This document shows, in pieces, positions 1 to 7,808 of a stretch of DNA of 64,000 nt. The stretch comes from an uncultured Rhodospirillaceae bacterium. GTDB lineage: Bacteria; Pseudomonadota; Alphaproteobacteria; Rhodospirillales; Magnetospirillaceae. The DNA is taken from positions 1-64,000 of the forward strand of contig CAIULK010000152.1 in assembly GCA_903899885.1 (NCBI GenBank), in the 5' to 3' direction. How positions within the stretch are numbered: the first letter of the stretch is position 1; every line of letters begins with the position of its first letter. Below the pieces are notes generated by a model. The model was not told where the DNA came from, made no database searches, and saw only the letters and a program-made list of their open reading frames with translations. Position numbers and translations under genes: made by a program.

Positions 1-25
1 CCGATTCACCCGCTGCCATGTCCAT
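1..25 (-). CDS. possible start of a minus-strand gene, cut by the window edge
   Basis: A minus-strand frame begins with ATG at 25, after GGAG about 8 bases upstream, and stays open to the window edge (reading MDMAAGES). An AT-rich stretch at 55-78 upstream could hold its promoter. Only about eight codons are visible, so no function can be given and the frame may not be coding. Confidence 0.2.
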
Positions 26-126
26 TTTGACCCGCTCCAGCAACCGTCATCACATTGATTTATATAGCATAATAAGCGATGGACGTCACGAAATGGCTCG
101 GTCATCTGGGAAATCCGGGTTTAGAT

Positions 127-270
127 ATGCTGGCACGTCCGTCCATCGTCATTGATACCAACGTGTGGCTGAGTTCCATTCTTTGGCCCAATCCCACGCT
201 TGTCGGCGACCCTTGGAAAGCCAAAATTTCTCGCCCGAATGTCGCTGAGAGAGCGGCAGCTTGCCGTTGA
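127..270 (+). pseudogene. truncated PIN-domain (VapC-like) remnant
   Basis: The frame from ATG at 127 reads MLARPSIVIDTNVWLSSILW, which looks like the first beta strand of a PIN-domain ribonuclease with the first catalytic aspartate in the D-T-N motif. PIN toxins are about 130 residues. Here the similarity ends after some 20 residues and the frame stops at 47, with none of the later acidic residues visible. No antitoxin gene is recognisable upstream. It is most likely the leftover 5' end of a VapC-like toxin gene; a small unrelated ORF is the alternative. Confidence 0.4.
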
Positions 271-309
271 GATGACGGAAGCGCGCTGAATCGCGGAGCA
301 TTCCGGCCG

Positions 310-1989
310 TCAGGCGCCGCGCACGCCGTCCAGGAAGGTGCCGACAACGCCCTTCAGATCGGCGGCTTCGCGGGCCAGCGTCTTGGCCGAGGCCAGAACC
401 TGATCGGCGGCACTGCCGGTTTCGCCGGCGGCCTGGGTGACATCCCGGATATTTCCGGTGATCTGCTGGGTGCCCGCCGCCACCAATTGAATGTTGCGGG
501 CGATTTCGGCGGTTGCGGCCGATTGTTCCTCGACCGCCGTCGAAATGGCGGTGGCGATATGATTGATTTCCTCGATACGCTCGACGATGCCCGCGATGGC
601 GGCAACCGCCTCTTGGGTGGACGTCTGGACCGCGCCGATCTGCGCGCTGATTTCCTCGGTCGCCTTGGCGGTTTGGTTGGCCAGATTCTTCACCTCGCCC
701 GCAACCACCGCGAAGCCCTTGCCCGCCTCGCCGGCCCGCGCGGCTTCGATGGTGGCGTTCAGGGCCAGCAGATTGGTCTGCGACGCGATATCGTTGATCA
801 GGCTGACCACGGTGCCGATCTTGGCCGAGCTGTCCGCCAGACCCAAGACGGTGGCGCGCGTGTGGCTGGCGTCGTTGGAGGCGGTCTGCGAGATCCGGCT
901 CGACTGCTCGACCTGACGCGCGATTTCGAGGATGGAAGACGACAGTTCCTCGGCGGCGCTGGAAACGGTTTGCACGCTGACCGAGGCCTCTTGAGCGGCC
1001 GTGGCGACGGAACCCACTTGGCGCGTGGTCTCCTCGGCGTTGGCGGACATCGTTTGGGCGGTGTTTTGCAACTGGGCCGAGGCGTCGTTGACCGCGCCCA
1101 GAACCCCGGAGGCGTGCTGGTCGAAATCGCGCGTCAGCGCCTCGATGACGCGGCCGCGAGCCTCGCGGGCGGAACGCTCGGCGTTCTGAGCGGCGGCCAG
1201 TTGATTGGCGCGAAGCAGCCCATCCTTGAACACCACCATGGCGCGGGCCATGGCGCCGATCTCGTCGTTATGGGCGGCGGCCGGAATCGAGATATCCATA
1301 TTCCCGTCCGCCATGGCGCTCATCGCGCCGGTCATGTCGGCGATGGGGCGGCTGACGCTGGCGCCCAAACGCAGGGACAGCCAGACCATGGCGCCGATCG
1401 CGGCAACGATCACCCCGCCCAGGGTCAGAAGATGTTTCCTAAAGGCGGAATCGATGTCATCGACATAGACCCCCGTGCAGATCACCCAGTCCCAGGGCGC
1501 GAAGTATTGGCTGTACGAGATTTTCGGCAGCGTGCGTTCGCTGCCCGAACGCGCGGACAGATACGAGGTATAGCCGCCCCCGGCCATGGCCCGCTCGATC
1601 ATCTCGCGGCCGTAAAAGGTGCCGGCGGGGTCGTGATCGCCAAGGCGGTTAAGGCCTTCCCGCTTGGGGTCGCCACCATTGATCTGGATGAACCCCTTGC
1701 TGTCATAGGCAAACAGATAATTGCCGTTGCCATAGCGGAGCGCCCGGATCGCGATCTTGGCCTGCTCCTTGGCGTCGTCATCGGTGATGGCGCCGCTTTC
1801 GGCTCGTTTGTGGTGGAACTCGGCGATGCTGGTTGCCGCCTCGACCAGCTGGCGGACGACCACCTTGCGATCCTCGCCCATCGTGGCGCGCAGCTGATAC
1901 AGGCTGGAGGCGGCGACGACGATGGCCCCCGCGATCCCGACGATGATGAGAACACCCAACTTTCCAACGATGCCGAGTTTGTTCAGCAT
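310..1989 (-). CDS. methyl-accepting chemotaxis protein, Cache-HAMP-MCP
   Basis: This is a transmembrane chemoreceptor of 559 residues. Order: TM1 near residues 5-28, a periplasmic single-Cache domain (roughly 35-190, with the typical [12 protein letters not shown] stretch), TM2, a HAMP domain, then the MCP signalling domain. The signalling tip reads [20 protein letters not shown], the CheA/CheW contact region. The ATG at 1989 is preferred because AAGGA lies six bases upstream; an in-frame ATG at 2007 lacks one. No che genes are nearby. The Cache type suggests small carboxylates or similar ligands, but the ligand cannot be read from the sequence. Confidence 0.93.
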   Translation of the reverse strand: MLNKLGIVGKLGVLIIVGIAGAIVVAASSLYQLRATMGEDRKVVVRQLVEAATSIAEFHHKRAESGAITDDDAKEQAKIAIRALRYGNGNYLFAYDSKGFIQINGGDPKREGLNRLGDHDPAGTFYGREMIERAMAGGGYTSYLSARSGSERTLPKISYSQYFAPWDWVICTGVYVDDIDSAFRKHLLTLGGVIVAAIGAMVWLSLRLGASVSRPIADMTGAMSAMADGNMDISIPAAAHNDEIGAMARAMVVFKDGLLRANQLAAAQNAERSAREARGRVIEALTRDFDQHASGVLGAVNDASAQLQNTAQTMSANAEETTRQVGSVATAAQEASVSVQTVSSAAEELSSSILEIARQVEQSSRISQTASNDASHTRATVLGLADSSAKIGTVVSLINDIASQTNLLALNATIEAARAGEAGKGFAVVAGEVKNLANQTAKATEEISAQIGAVQTSTQEAVAAIAGIVERIEEINHIATAISTAVEEQSAATAEIARNIQLVAAGTQQITGNIRDVTQAAGETGSAADQVLASAKTLAREAADLKGVVGTFLDGVRGA

Positions 1990-2124
1990 GGGGGATCCTT
2001 TAGGCAATTTCCCAAGCGTCTTATCACCTCGCCAAGGGAACGGATACCACTAATCCGATCACTTTCGGTCTTTCGTTATCGATGGTTGAGTCGGCCCCAC
2101 GGTGGAGGATGTGGCAAAGGGTGT

Positions 2125-3861
2125 CTATTCCCTGGGCTTTTTCGCCTTCCCCGCCCACGGCTTCTTCCCCGCCGGTTTGGCGCCGTGCGGCCGCTGTTCC
2201 GGGCGCGGGGGGGCCGGTTCGTGCATTTCGCCGTGGGCACCCTCGCCCAAGGGCTCGATGCGCGCGCCGCCGCGGTCCGCCCCGCCAATCGCCGCGATGA
2301 AGCGTTCGGCGGCGGCGGCGTCGATTTCAAAGCGGGTTTCGCGTTCGAAGATGCGGATCGACCCGATATCGGCCTTGGTCACCTTGCCTTGGCGGCAAAT
2401 CATCGGAATCAGCCAGCGCGGATCGGCGTTTTTCTGGCGCCCGACATTCATGCGGAACCATACCGCCTGACCCGGCAGGCTGCTGGGCCGGGGGCCGCGC
2501 TGCGGGCGGGGCTCGCGCATCTCGCGGTTGTCTTGCGGCGCCGGGCCGCTGCCGGGATCGAACACCTCCTCGGCGGCGGGCAGGTGCGAGCGGTACATCC
2601 GCACGAGGGCGGCGGCAATGTCCTCGGGGCGGCGCTCGGCCAGCAGGGCCTTGGCCATCGCCACGTCGTCCTCGCTCAGCTCCTCGGTCAGGAAGGGGCT
2701 TTGCAGCAGGCGTTCTTGATCCAGGGCGGCGATTTCCTCGGCCGAGGGGGCGCCGCTCCAAATCGCCTGGGTACCGGCGGTTTGCAGCAGTTGTTCGGCG
2801 CGGCGGCGGCGCGACAATTGCACCAGCAGCACGCTGATTCCCTTGCGGCCCGCGCGGCCGGTGCGGCCACTACGGTGTTGCAGGGTTTGGGCGTTCTGCG
2901 GCAATTCGGCATGAATCACCAGACCGATATTGGGCAGATCGATGCCGCGCGCCGCGACGTCGGTCGCCACGCATACCCGGGCGCGGCCGTCGCGCAAGGC
3001 TTGCAGCGCCGAATTGCGTTCGTTCTGGCCCAATTCGCCCGACAGCGAGACGGCGGAAAAACCGCGTTCCAGCAAAATCGCCTGAAGATGGCGCACTTGT
3101 TCGCGGGTGTTGCAAAACACCAAGGCGGCGGGCGATTCGATGAAGCGCAGAATGTTGACCACCGCATGCTCGACCTCGTTCGGCGCGATGCGGACGGCGC
3201 GGTATTCGATATCGGCGTGGCCCTGCTGCCCGGCCGACACCGCGATCCGCCAGGCGTTGCGCTGATAGCGCTGGGCCATGGTGACGATGGCCTTGGGCAG
3301 GGTCGCCGAGAACAACAGCGTGCGGCGTTCCTGCGGCGTGGCCTCGAGAATGAATTCCAGATCCTCGCGAAAGCCGAGATCCAGCATTTCGTCGGCCTCG
3401 TCCAGCACCACCGCCTTCAGTTTGGCGATCCGCAAGCCGCCGCGTTCCAAATGGTCGCGCAACCGGCCCGGCGTGCCGACCACGATATGGGCGCCTTGCG
3501 CCAGCATCCGCTGCTCGGCCCGGGGATCCATGCCGCCGACGCACGACACCACGCGTCCGCCCGCATGCTGATACAGCCAGGACAGTTCCCGGTGCACTTG
3601 CAGCGCCAGTTCGCGGGTGGGGGCGACGATCAGGGCCAGCGGCTCGCCCGCCGGTTCCAATCGCATCGCGTCGCCCAGCAAGGTATCGGCGATCGCCAGC
3701 CCATAGGCGACGGTCTTGCCCGACCCGGTTTGGGCCGAAACCAGCAGATCGCGGTTTTTGGCGGAGTCTTCGAGAACCGCCGTCTGAACGGCGGTCGGAT
3801 CGGTGTAGTCGCGCTCGATGAGCGCTTGGGCGAGCGGATGACCCGCAGGAAAAAAGACCAT
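2125..3861 (-). CDS. deaD: DEAD-box ATP-dependent RNA helicase
   Basis: All helicase motifs are visible in order: Q motif around DYTDPTAVQ, motif I AQTGSGKT, Ia PTRELALQ, Ib TPGR, motif II DEAD (in VVLDEADEMLDLGF), motif III SAT, and motif VI HRSGRTGRAG. After the two RecA-like domains (about 1-370) comes a linker and a DbpA-type RNA-binding domain near residues 445-525. The tail is rich in Pro, Arg and Lys. At 578 residues this fits DeaD/CsdA, which unwinds structured RNA in ribosome assembly and cold adaptation. It lies 70 bases downstream of the tetR gene on the same strand. Confidence 0.93.
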   Translation of the reverse strand: MVFFPAGHPLAQALIERDYTDPTAVQTAVLEDSAKNRDLLVSAQTGSGKTVAYGLAIADTLLGDAMRLEPAGEPLALIVAPTRELALQVHRELSWLYQHAGGRVVSCVGGMDPRAEQRMLAQGAHIVVGTPGRLRDHLERGGLRIAKLKAVVLDEADEMLDLGFREDLEFILEATPQERRTLLFSATLPKAIVTMAQRYQRNAWRIAVSAGQQGHADIEYRAVRIAPNEVEHAVVNILRFIESPAALVFCNTREQVRHLQAILLERGFSAVSLSGELGQNERNSALQALRDGRARVCVATDVAARGIDLPNIGLVIHAELPQNAQTLQHRSGRTGRAGRKGISVLLVQLSRRRRAEQLLQTAGTQAIWSGAPSAEEIAALDQERLLQSPFLTEELSEDDVAMAKALLAERRPEDIAAALVRMYRSHLPAAEEVFDPGSGPAPQDNREMREPRPQRGPRPSSLPGQAVWFRMNVGRQKNADPRWLIPMICRQGKVTKADIGSIRIFERETRFEIDAAAAERFIAAIGGADRGGARIEPLGEGAHGEMHEPAPPRPEQRPHGAKPAGKKPWAGKAKKPRE

Positions 3862-3889
3862 GTCGGCGGCGATGCTTTCGGTGCATGAA

Positions 3890-3904
3890 AGGGGAGCGGC
3901 CCCT
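3890..3904. terminator. weak hairpin between tetR and the helicase gene
   Basis: An AGGGG/CCCCT stem with a five-base loop lies in the 70-base gap between the tetR stop (3932) and the helicase start (3861). Read on the minus strand it is followed by only two T residues. It could be a weak terminator or a leader hairpin of the helicase mRNA. Confidence 0.25.
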
Positions 3905-3931
3905 GAGGTAGCACGAATCGGCCCGAAAAGC

Positions 3932-4585
3932 TCAGACTCCTTTGGCGCGGCAGCCGTGAAGAAACAGCGTCACGGTATCCTTCGCCCAAGCGTCCAAATC
4001 GGCCGCGGTCATCGGCGGCCCGAATCCCATCGCGCGGCGCGACGGCAGCGACACCACCATCGCCAGGAATTGCTCGGCGGCGAATTCGGGCTTGTCCAGC
4101 GTGATCCGTCCGGCTTGGCGTTCGCGCTCCAGCAGCGCGGCGATCCGCGCGACCGCCGCCGCCCGCGAGCCTTCGCCCATCGCGGCGGCGGCCAATTCGG
4201 GAAAACGCGGCGCTTCCGACAGAATCACCCGCTGCAAGGCGATCGCCAGCGGCGACAACACCGCCGTCAACGCCATTTGGGCGAAGCGCAGCAGAACCGC
4301 CTCAAGCTCCGCCCCATGGAACGGATCGCCACCGGACCGGGCGGGATAGATCCGGGCGATCACCTCGTGCACGACGGCGCCGAACAGCGCCGCCTTGTCG
4401 GGAAAGCGGTGATAGAAGGTTCGCTTTGAAATCCGCGCTTGCCGGGCGATGGCGTCGATGCTGGTGGCGCCATAGCCTTGGGTCAAAAACATCCCGGTCG
4501 CGACGTCCAAAATGGTCTGGCGCAGCCGTTCGGAATCTTCCCGCGACGGGCGCCCGCCCCGGCGCGCCGGTTCAACGGCCGCCAT
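3932..4585 (-). CDS. TetR/AcrR family transcriptional regulator
   Basis: A 217-residue TetR regulator. The N-terminal helix-turn-helix covers about residues 15-65, with TSIDAIARQARISKRTFYHR as the recognition part, followed by an alpha-helical ligand-binding domain. The frame is open far upstream, but similarity begins at MAAVEPARRGGRPSRED (ATG 4585), so that start is used. No Shine-Dalgarno precedes it. The start overlaps the last 14 bases of the upstream exported-protein gene, suggesting translational coupling. It probably represses its own operon and the divergent MFS exporter through the palindrome at 4967-4994. Confidence 0.88.
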   Translation of the reverse strand: MAAVEPARRGGRPSREDSERLRQTILDVATGMFLTQGYGATSIDAIARQARISKRTFYHRFPDKAALFGAVVHEVIARIYPARSGGDPFHGAELEAVLLRFAQMALTAVLSPLAIALQRVILSEAPRFPELAAAAMGEGSRAAAVARIAALLERERQAGRITLDKPEFAAEQFLAMVVSLPSRRAMGFGPPMTAADLDAWAKDTVTLFLHGCRAKGV

Positions 4586-4916
4586 AGCCGGGTGGGGGGG
4601 GTGGCGGATAATAGGCGGCGACCGGCGGCGCGTAATAGGCGGGCGGCGCATAGGCAGCCGGAGGCGCATAAGAGTAGGCCGGGGCGGTATAGATCGGCGC
4701 CGCGTAACCCGGGGCGGGCGGCGGAATCTCGGCCAAGGCGCGCACCGGGGCGGTGACGATCGTTGCGACGCCAACCACGGCGGCGGTTCCCAGCGCCGCC
4801 AAACCGAACAGCAACCCGCCGTCATGGTGATGGCCATGCGCCGAGGCGGGTGACAGGGGGGCAACGGCCATGGCAACCCCGGCAATCGCCGCGATCAAGG
4901 TGGAATTGTACCGCAT
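4572..4916 (-). CDS. small exported His- and Pro/Tyr-rich protein
   Basis: This 114-residue protein has a clear signal peptide (MRYNSTLIAAIAGVAMAVAP), probable cleavage after ASA, then a mature N-terminus HGHHHDGG. A hydrophobic Gly/Ala segment follows (about residues 33-55), then a C-terminal half made of Pro, Tyr and Ala with repeated YAPP units. The ATG at 4916 has GGAGGA seven bases upstream; longer in-frame starts are not supported. No family is recognised. It is the first gene of a two-gene unit with tetR. The His cluster could bind metal, but that is a guess. Confidence 0.75.
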   Translation of the reverse strand: MRYNSTLIAAIAGVAMAVAPLSPASAHGHHHDGGLLFGLAALGTAAVVGVATIVTAPVRALAEIPPPAPGYAAPIYTAPAYSYAPPAAYAPPAYYAPPVAAYYPPPPPPGYGGR

Positions 4917-4947
4917 GACGGCATCCTCCCGCATATCGAAGGCCTTC

Positions 4948-4976
4948 AGTATAGTCGAAACACTAACAGAACGCAA
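4948..4976 (-). promoter_or_regulatory. predicted sigma-70 promoter of the exported protein-tetR unit
   Basis: On the minus strand a -35 box TTGCGT (4976-4971) is followed after exactly 17 bases by a -10 box TATACT (4953-4948). The start codon lies about 30 bases further on. The -35 box falls inside the palindrome at 4967-4994, as expected for an autorepressed tetR operon. Confidence 0.6.
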
Positions 4977-4994
4977 CGGATGCGTACCGTTCTG
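4967..4994. promoter_or_regulatory. palindromic operator candidate for the TetR regulator
   Basis: A 28-base imperfect palindrome with outer half sites CAGAACG and CGTTCTG; 22 of 28 positions match their reverse complement. It sits in the divergent tetR-unit/MFS intergenic region and covers the -35 element of the minus-strand promoter. Location, length and symmetry fit a TetR-family operator. Binding is inferred. Confidence 0.6.
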
Positions 4995-5034
4995 GCGCTT
5001 GACGCCGGGCGCGGTTTGCCGTCGTCTAGCGGCC

Positions 5035-6294
5035 ATGACCCGCTCTTCGCCCAAGCTCGCCGCCACCTTGCGGGCGCTTCGTCACCGTAATTACCGCTTT
5101 TTCTTCGTCGGCCAGTTGGTGTCGTTGATCGGTACCTGGATGCAGACCGTGGCGCAATCCTGGCTGGTTTACCGGCTGACCGGTTCGGCCGAGCTGTTGG
5201 GCTTGATGGGATTCGCCTCGCAAGGGCCGGTGTTGATGCTGGCGGCGGTCGGCGGCGTGATCGCCGATCGCTTCGATCGCCATCGTATTTTGCTGCTCAC
5301 TCAAAGTGCCGCGATGGTGCTGGCCTTCGCGCTGGCGGCGCTGACCTTGGGCGGACATATCCGCATCTGGGAAATCTTCGGTCTGGCGACGCTGCTGGGA
5401 ACCACCAACGCCTTCGACATTCCGGCCCGTCAGGCCTTCGTCGTCGAAATGGTGGGGCCCGAGGATCTGTCGAACGCCATCGCATTGAATTCGTCGATGT
5501 TCAACGGCGCCCGGCTGGCCGGCCCGGCGATCGCCGCCGCCATGATCGCCGGAATGGGCGAGGGATGGTGCTTTTTCGTCAACGGCCTCAGCTTTTTGGC
5601 GGTGATCGCCGGGCTGCTGGCGATGCGCCGCGCGAAGGTGGCGAGCAAACCAATCGAGGACAGCATGATCACCCGGGTTCGCCAGGGCATGGTGTTCGCC
5701 GCCGGGCATCCGCCGATCCGCATCCTGATGCTGCTGGTCGGGGTGTCGAGCCTGATGGGGATGTCCTACACCGTGTTGATGCCGATCTTCGCCGACCGCA
5801 TCCTGGGCGGGGGGCCGATGATTCTGGGCACGTTGATGAGCGCGTCGGGCTTCGGCGCCTTGGCCGCCGCCCTGCTGTTGGCATCGCGCCCCCGGGGGCC
5901 GGGCCTTGCCGACTGGGTGGCGCGCGGCATGATCGGGTTCGGGACCGCCTTGGCGTTGTTCAGCCTGTCGCGCTGGCTTTGGCTGTCCTGCGTGCTGATG
6001 ACCGCGACGGGATTCGCCTTCATGGCGCAGATGGCGGCCAGCAACACGCTGATTCAGATGATGGTGCCCGATGAATACCGGGGCCGGACGATGGCGCTGT
6101 ATTCGATGATGTTCATGGGAATGGCGCCGCTGGGCGCCGCCATGGCCGGAATGCTGGCGGGACGGATCGGCGCGCCGTTCACCGTGACCTTGGGGGGTAC
6201 GATCTGCCTGTGCGCCGGATTGGTGTTTCTGCGCTACCGCCCGCTTCTAAGACGCGAGGAAGGCACGGTTTCCGCGATCGGCGTTCCCTCCTGA
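5035..6294 (+). CDS. MFS transporter (EntS/MFS_3-like exporter)
   Basis: A 419-residue integral membrane protein with about 12 hydrophobic segments. Its N-terminus ALRHRNYRFFFVGQLVSLIG is characteristic of the MFS_3 group, which includes the enterobactin exporter EntS and drug exporters. The loop between TM2 and TM3 carries the MFS-type GVIADRFDR motif. The frame is open upstream into the divergent gene; ATG 5035 is chosen because family similarity begins there. It is divergent from the tetR unit, so it is the likely regulated exporter. The substrate is unknown. Confidence 0.88.
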   Translation: MTRSSPKLAATLRALRHRNYRFFFVGQLVSLIGTWMQTVAQSWLVYRLTGSAELLGLMGFASQGPVLMLAAVGGVIADRFDRHRILLLTQSAAMVLAFALAALTLGGHIRIWEIFGLATLLGTTNAFDIPARQAFVVEMVGPEDLSNAIALNSSMFNGARLAGPAIAAAMIAGMGEGWCFFVNGLSFLAVIAGLLAMRRAKVASKPIEDSMITRVRQGMVFAAGHPPIRILMLLVGVSSLMGMSYTVLMPIFADRILGGGPMILGTLMSASGFGALAAALLLASRPRGPGLADWVARGMIGFGTALALFSLSRWLWLSCVLMTATGFAFMAQMAASNTLIQMMVPDEYRGRTMALYSMMFMGMAPLGAAMAGMLAGRIGAPFTVTLGGTICLCAGLVFLRYRPLLRREEGTVSAIGVPS

Positions 6295-6301
6295 CGTCAT
6301 A

Positions 6302-6447
6302 TCATTCGGCGCGGACTGGAATATCGGCCGTATCATAAAAGACCGCCACAATGGCAAGGCTCGGATCCCACCGATAACCAACCCAATATCGCCCGGCCTT
6401 CACCCACGCGCGCCCCGGCCGTGCAAGCCGGGGATAGGCGCGGGAAG
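6302..6447 (-). pseudogene. C-terminal remnant of a RelE/ParE-family toxin
   Basis: A minus-strand frame without a start codon reads PGRAWVKAGRYWVGYRWDP and ends IPVRAE before a TGA at 6304-6302. This looks like the C-terminal half of a RelE/ParE toxin (core GRY.V.YR, then a late beta strand). The N-terminal half is missing. The remnant overlaps the end of the antitoxin-like frame in another frame, as if a deletion joined the two genes. Confidence 0.5.
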
Positions 6448-6594
6448 TCCGGCGGTGGGATCGCTTTCGATCGCCGCCTGTATCTCGGCGAGTACCGTTT
6501 CTCCCGGTACCAGGATACCAGCGTCAACCTCCGCCTCGCTGATTTCGAGGTCGGCCAGCCAATCGGAAACGGTGCGGTTCGCCGGATCGCTCAT
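6400..6594 (-). CDS. antitoxin-like protein of a decayed TA module
   Basis: From ATG 6594 the frame encodes 64 residues beginning MSDPANRTVSDWLADLEISE. The stretch ISEAEVDAGILVPGETVLAE resembles the C-terminal half of short ParD/RelB-like antitoxins that precede RelE/ParE toxins. The last 18 residues (Pro/Gly-rich) look like read-through past a deletion point. The downstream toxin survives only as its C-terminus. No good Shine-Dalgarno is visible. It may no longer be expressed. Confidence 0.4.
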   Translation of the reverse strand: MSDPANRTVSDWLADLEISEAEVDAGILVPGETVLAEIQAAIESDPTAGLPAPIPGLHGRGARG

Positions 6595-6670
6595 GGGCCG
6601 GGTATAGGCGATCCGAAGCCGGTTTTCTGGGTCAAGGAATGGGGCCAAGAAACGAACCGGAAAACAAACC

Positions 6671-7366
6671 TTATTCCTTGCCGCCGATCTTGCGGTGAAG
6701 CGACACCGCCTGTCCGGCGATTTTTCCGGCCTCGAAGGCGCCCGCCGCAACCCGTTTGCCCGAGGCGCGGCCGCGCCGTAAGTTCAGGTCCAGCTTGGCG
6801 AATTCGGCATCGACGATGGCGTGGCGCACCACCACCAGATCGCGGCCGGTGGTGCGCCGCGTGGCCTCGTCGCGCTGGGATTTCATCGCGATCAGTTTGT
6901 CGGCGATCGACACCGCCATGCCGAACAGGAACGAGCCTTTTTCATCCTGGCCATACCGGATGAAGCGTTGGGTGCGGACGTAATGGTCCCACGCGGTGTG
7001 CATCGCGATCGATATAACGTCGTAAACATAATGGGCCATTTCGATGCCCGGACGCAGCCCGAAGAAAACATAACGGATGCGGCCATCGGGGTCCTTTTCC
7101 CGCCAGACCTTGCAGTCGCAATATTCGGCGATGGCGGGCACGCAGGCGGAAATCGGCTGGCGCTGTTTGCGGTGGGTTTCCAGGACCGATTGCTCGCACT
7201 GTTCCTCGCGGATCTCCAGATCGCTGAGCGACAGGTCGTGACGATCCAGCAGTTCGGCAACCTTGGCGGCGGCGGCCAGGGCCTCCTCCTCGGTGCAGCC
7301 GTTGTGGGTGGTTTTCGCTCGCAGCGCTTGCAGCCGGTTCTTCAGTTTGTCGAGATCGGTGGTCAT
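6671..7366 (-). CDS. DUF2786 domain-containing protein
   Basis: A 231-residue protein whose first 45 residues (LDKLKNRLQALRAKTTHNGC, then TEEEALAAAAKVAELLDRHDLS) match the DUF2786 signature, a short helical region found in phage and bacterial proteins. The remainder is the conserved region that usually accompanies it (around YCDCKVWREKD and RYVFFGLRPGIEMA). Its function is unknown. The ATG overlaps the TGA of the upstream DUF3572 gene (TGATG), so the two are translationally coupled. Confidence 0.8.
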   Translation of the reverse strand: MTTDLDKLKNRLQALRAKTTHNGCTEEEALAAAAKVAELLDRHDLSLSDLEIREEQCEQSVLETHRKQRQPISACVPAIAEYCDCKVWREKDPDGRIRYVFFGLRPGIEMAHYVYDVISIAMHTAWDHYVRTQRFIRYGQDEKGSFLFGMAVSIADKLIAMKSQRDEATRRTTGRDLVVVRHAIVDAEFAKLDLNLRRGRASGKRVAAGAFEAGKIAGQAVSLHRKIGGKE

Positions 7367-7665
7367 CAGGGCGTCCAGTCGATTTGCGCGCCGGGAAGTT
7401 TCATCCGGGCAAGCAGCACCCGGTCGGGGCCGATCCCAGCCGTTTCGGCCAGCTTATGCACAAGCGCATCCTCGTGCAGCACGAAGTCGAGGACCGCGCC
7501 CAGGAAATCGGGATCATGAACGCGCTGGCGCACATCCCGGGCGTCGCAGCCGGTCAGGCCAAGAAAGCGGACCAGCAAATCCTCGTCGGCGACGATCATC
7601 GCGACCGCGTGCAGGGCCAAAGCCTCGGCGGCTTCGGGTCCCAAAGGGGGGGCTTTCGGCGGCAT
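7366..7665 (-). CDS. DUF3572 family protein
   Basis: A 99-residue soluble protein, MPPKAPPLGPEAAEALALHA onward. It matches the alphaproteobacterial DUF3572 family (AVAMIVADEDLLVRFLGLTG; C-terminus with FVLHEDALVHKLAE). The ATG at 7665 has GAGGG six bases upstream. It is the first gene of a coupled pair with the DUF2786 gene. Function unknown. Confidence 0.75.
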   Translation of the reverse strand: MPPKAPPLGPEAAEALALHAVAMIVADEDLLVRFLGLTGCDARDVRQRVHDPDFLGAVLDFVLHEDALVHKLAETAGIGPDRVLLARMKLPGAQIDWTP

Positions 7666-7808
7666 GATGACCCTCGGACAACACCAAACACCGCCGATCT
7701 TCAACGCCCGCCGCCGTTCTGACAAGCCCGATGGCAAAGAAGTTGTCGCTTGCCTTTCCGGCCCGGCGGTGCCACTCCCGGCACGACAGGATTTCAAGGG
7801 GGACCGTC

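Noticed and set aside
1-40. Possible end of an insertion sequence (GTCAAAATGGACAT-like string on the minus strand)
   Set aside because: The string vaguely recalls IS21-type ends, but no inverted terminal repeat, transposase or target duplication is visible, and the window edge prevents a check.
2008-2124. Sigma-28 promoter for the Cache chemoreceptor
   Set aside because: GATAA-like pieces occur, but no pair with the TAAA-N15-GCCGATAA spacing was found.
487-3888. A plus-strand open frame of 1133 codons
   Set aside because: It is antisense to the Cache chemoreceptor and the DEAD-box helicase, both clearly recognisable. Long open antisense frames are expected in 65% GC DNA, and its protein (rich in Gly, Arg, His) matches nothing.
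3932-4885. A 317-residue version of the TetR protein
   Set aside because: The first 100 residues are Pro/Arg-rich antisense-type sequence from the overlapping exported-protein gene; family similarity begins at ATG 4585.
4999-5027. Plus-strand promoter for the MFS gene (TTGACG ... TCGTCT)
   Set aside because: The -35 box is good but the -10 box is poor and would leave almost no leader; not listed as a feature.
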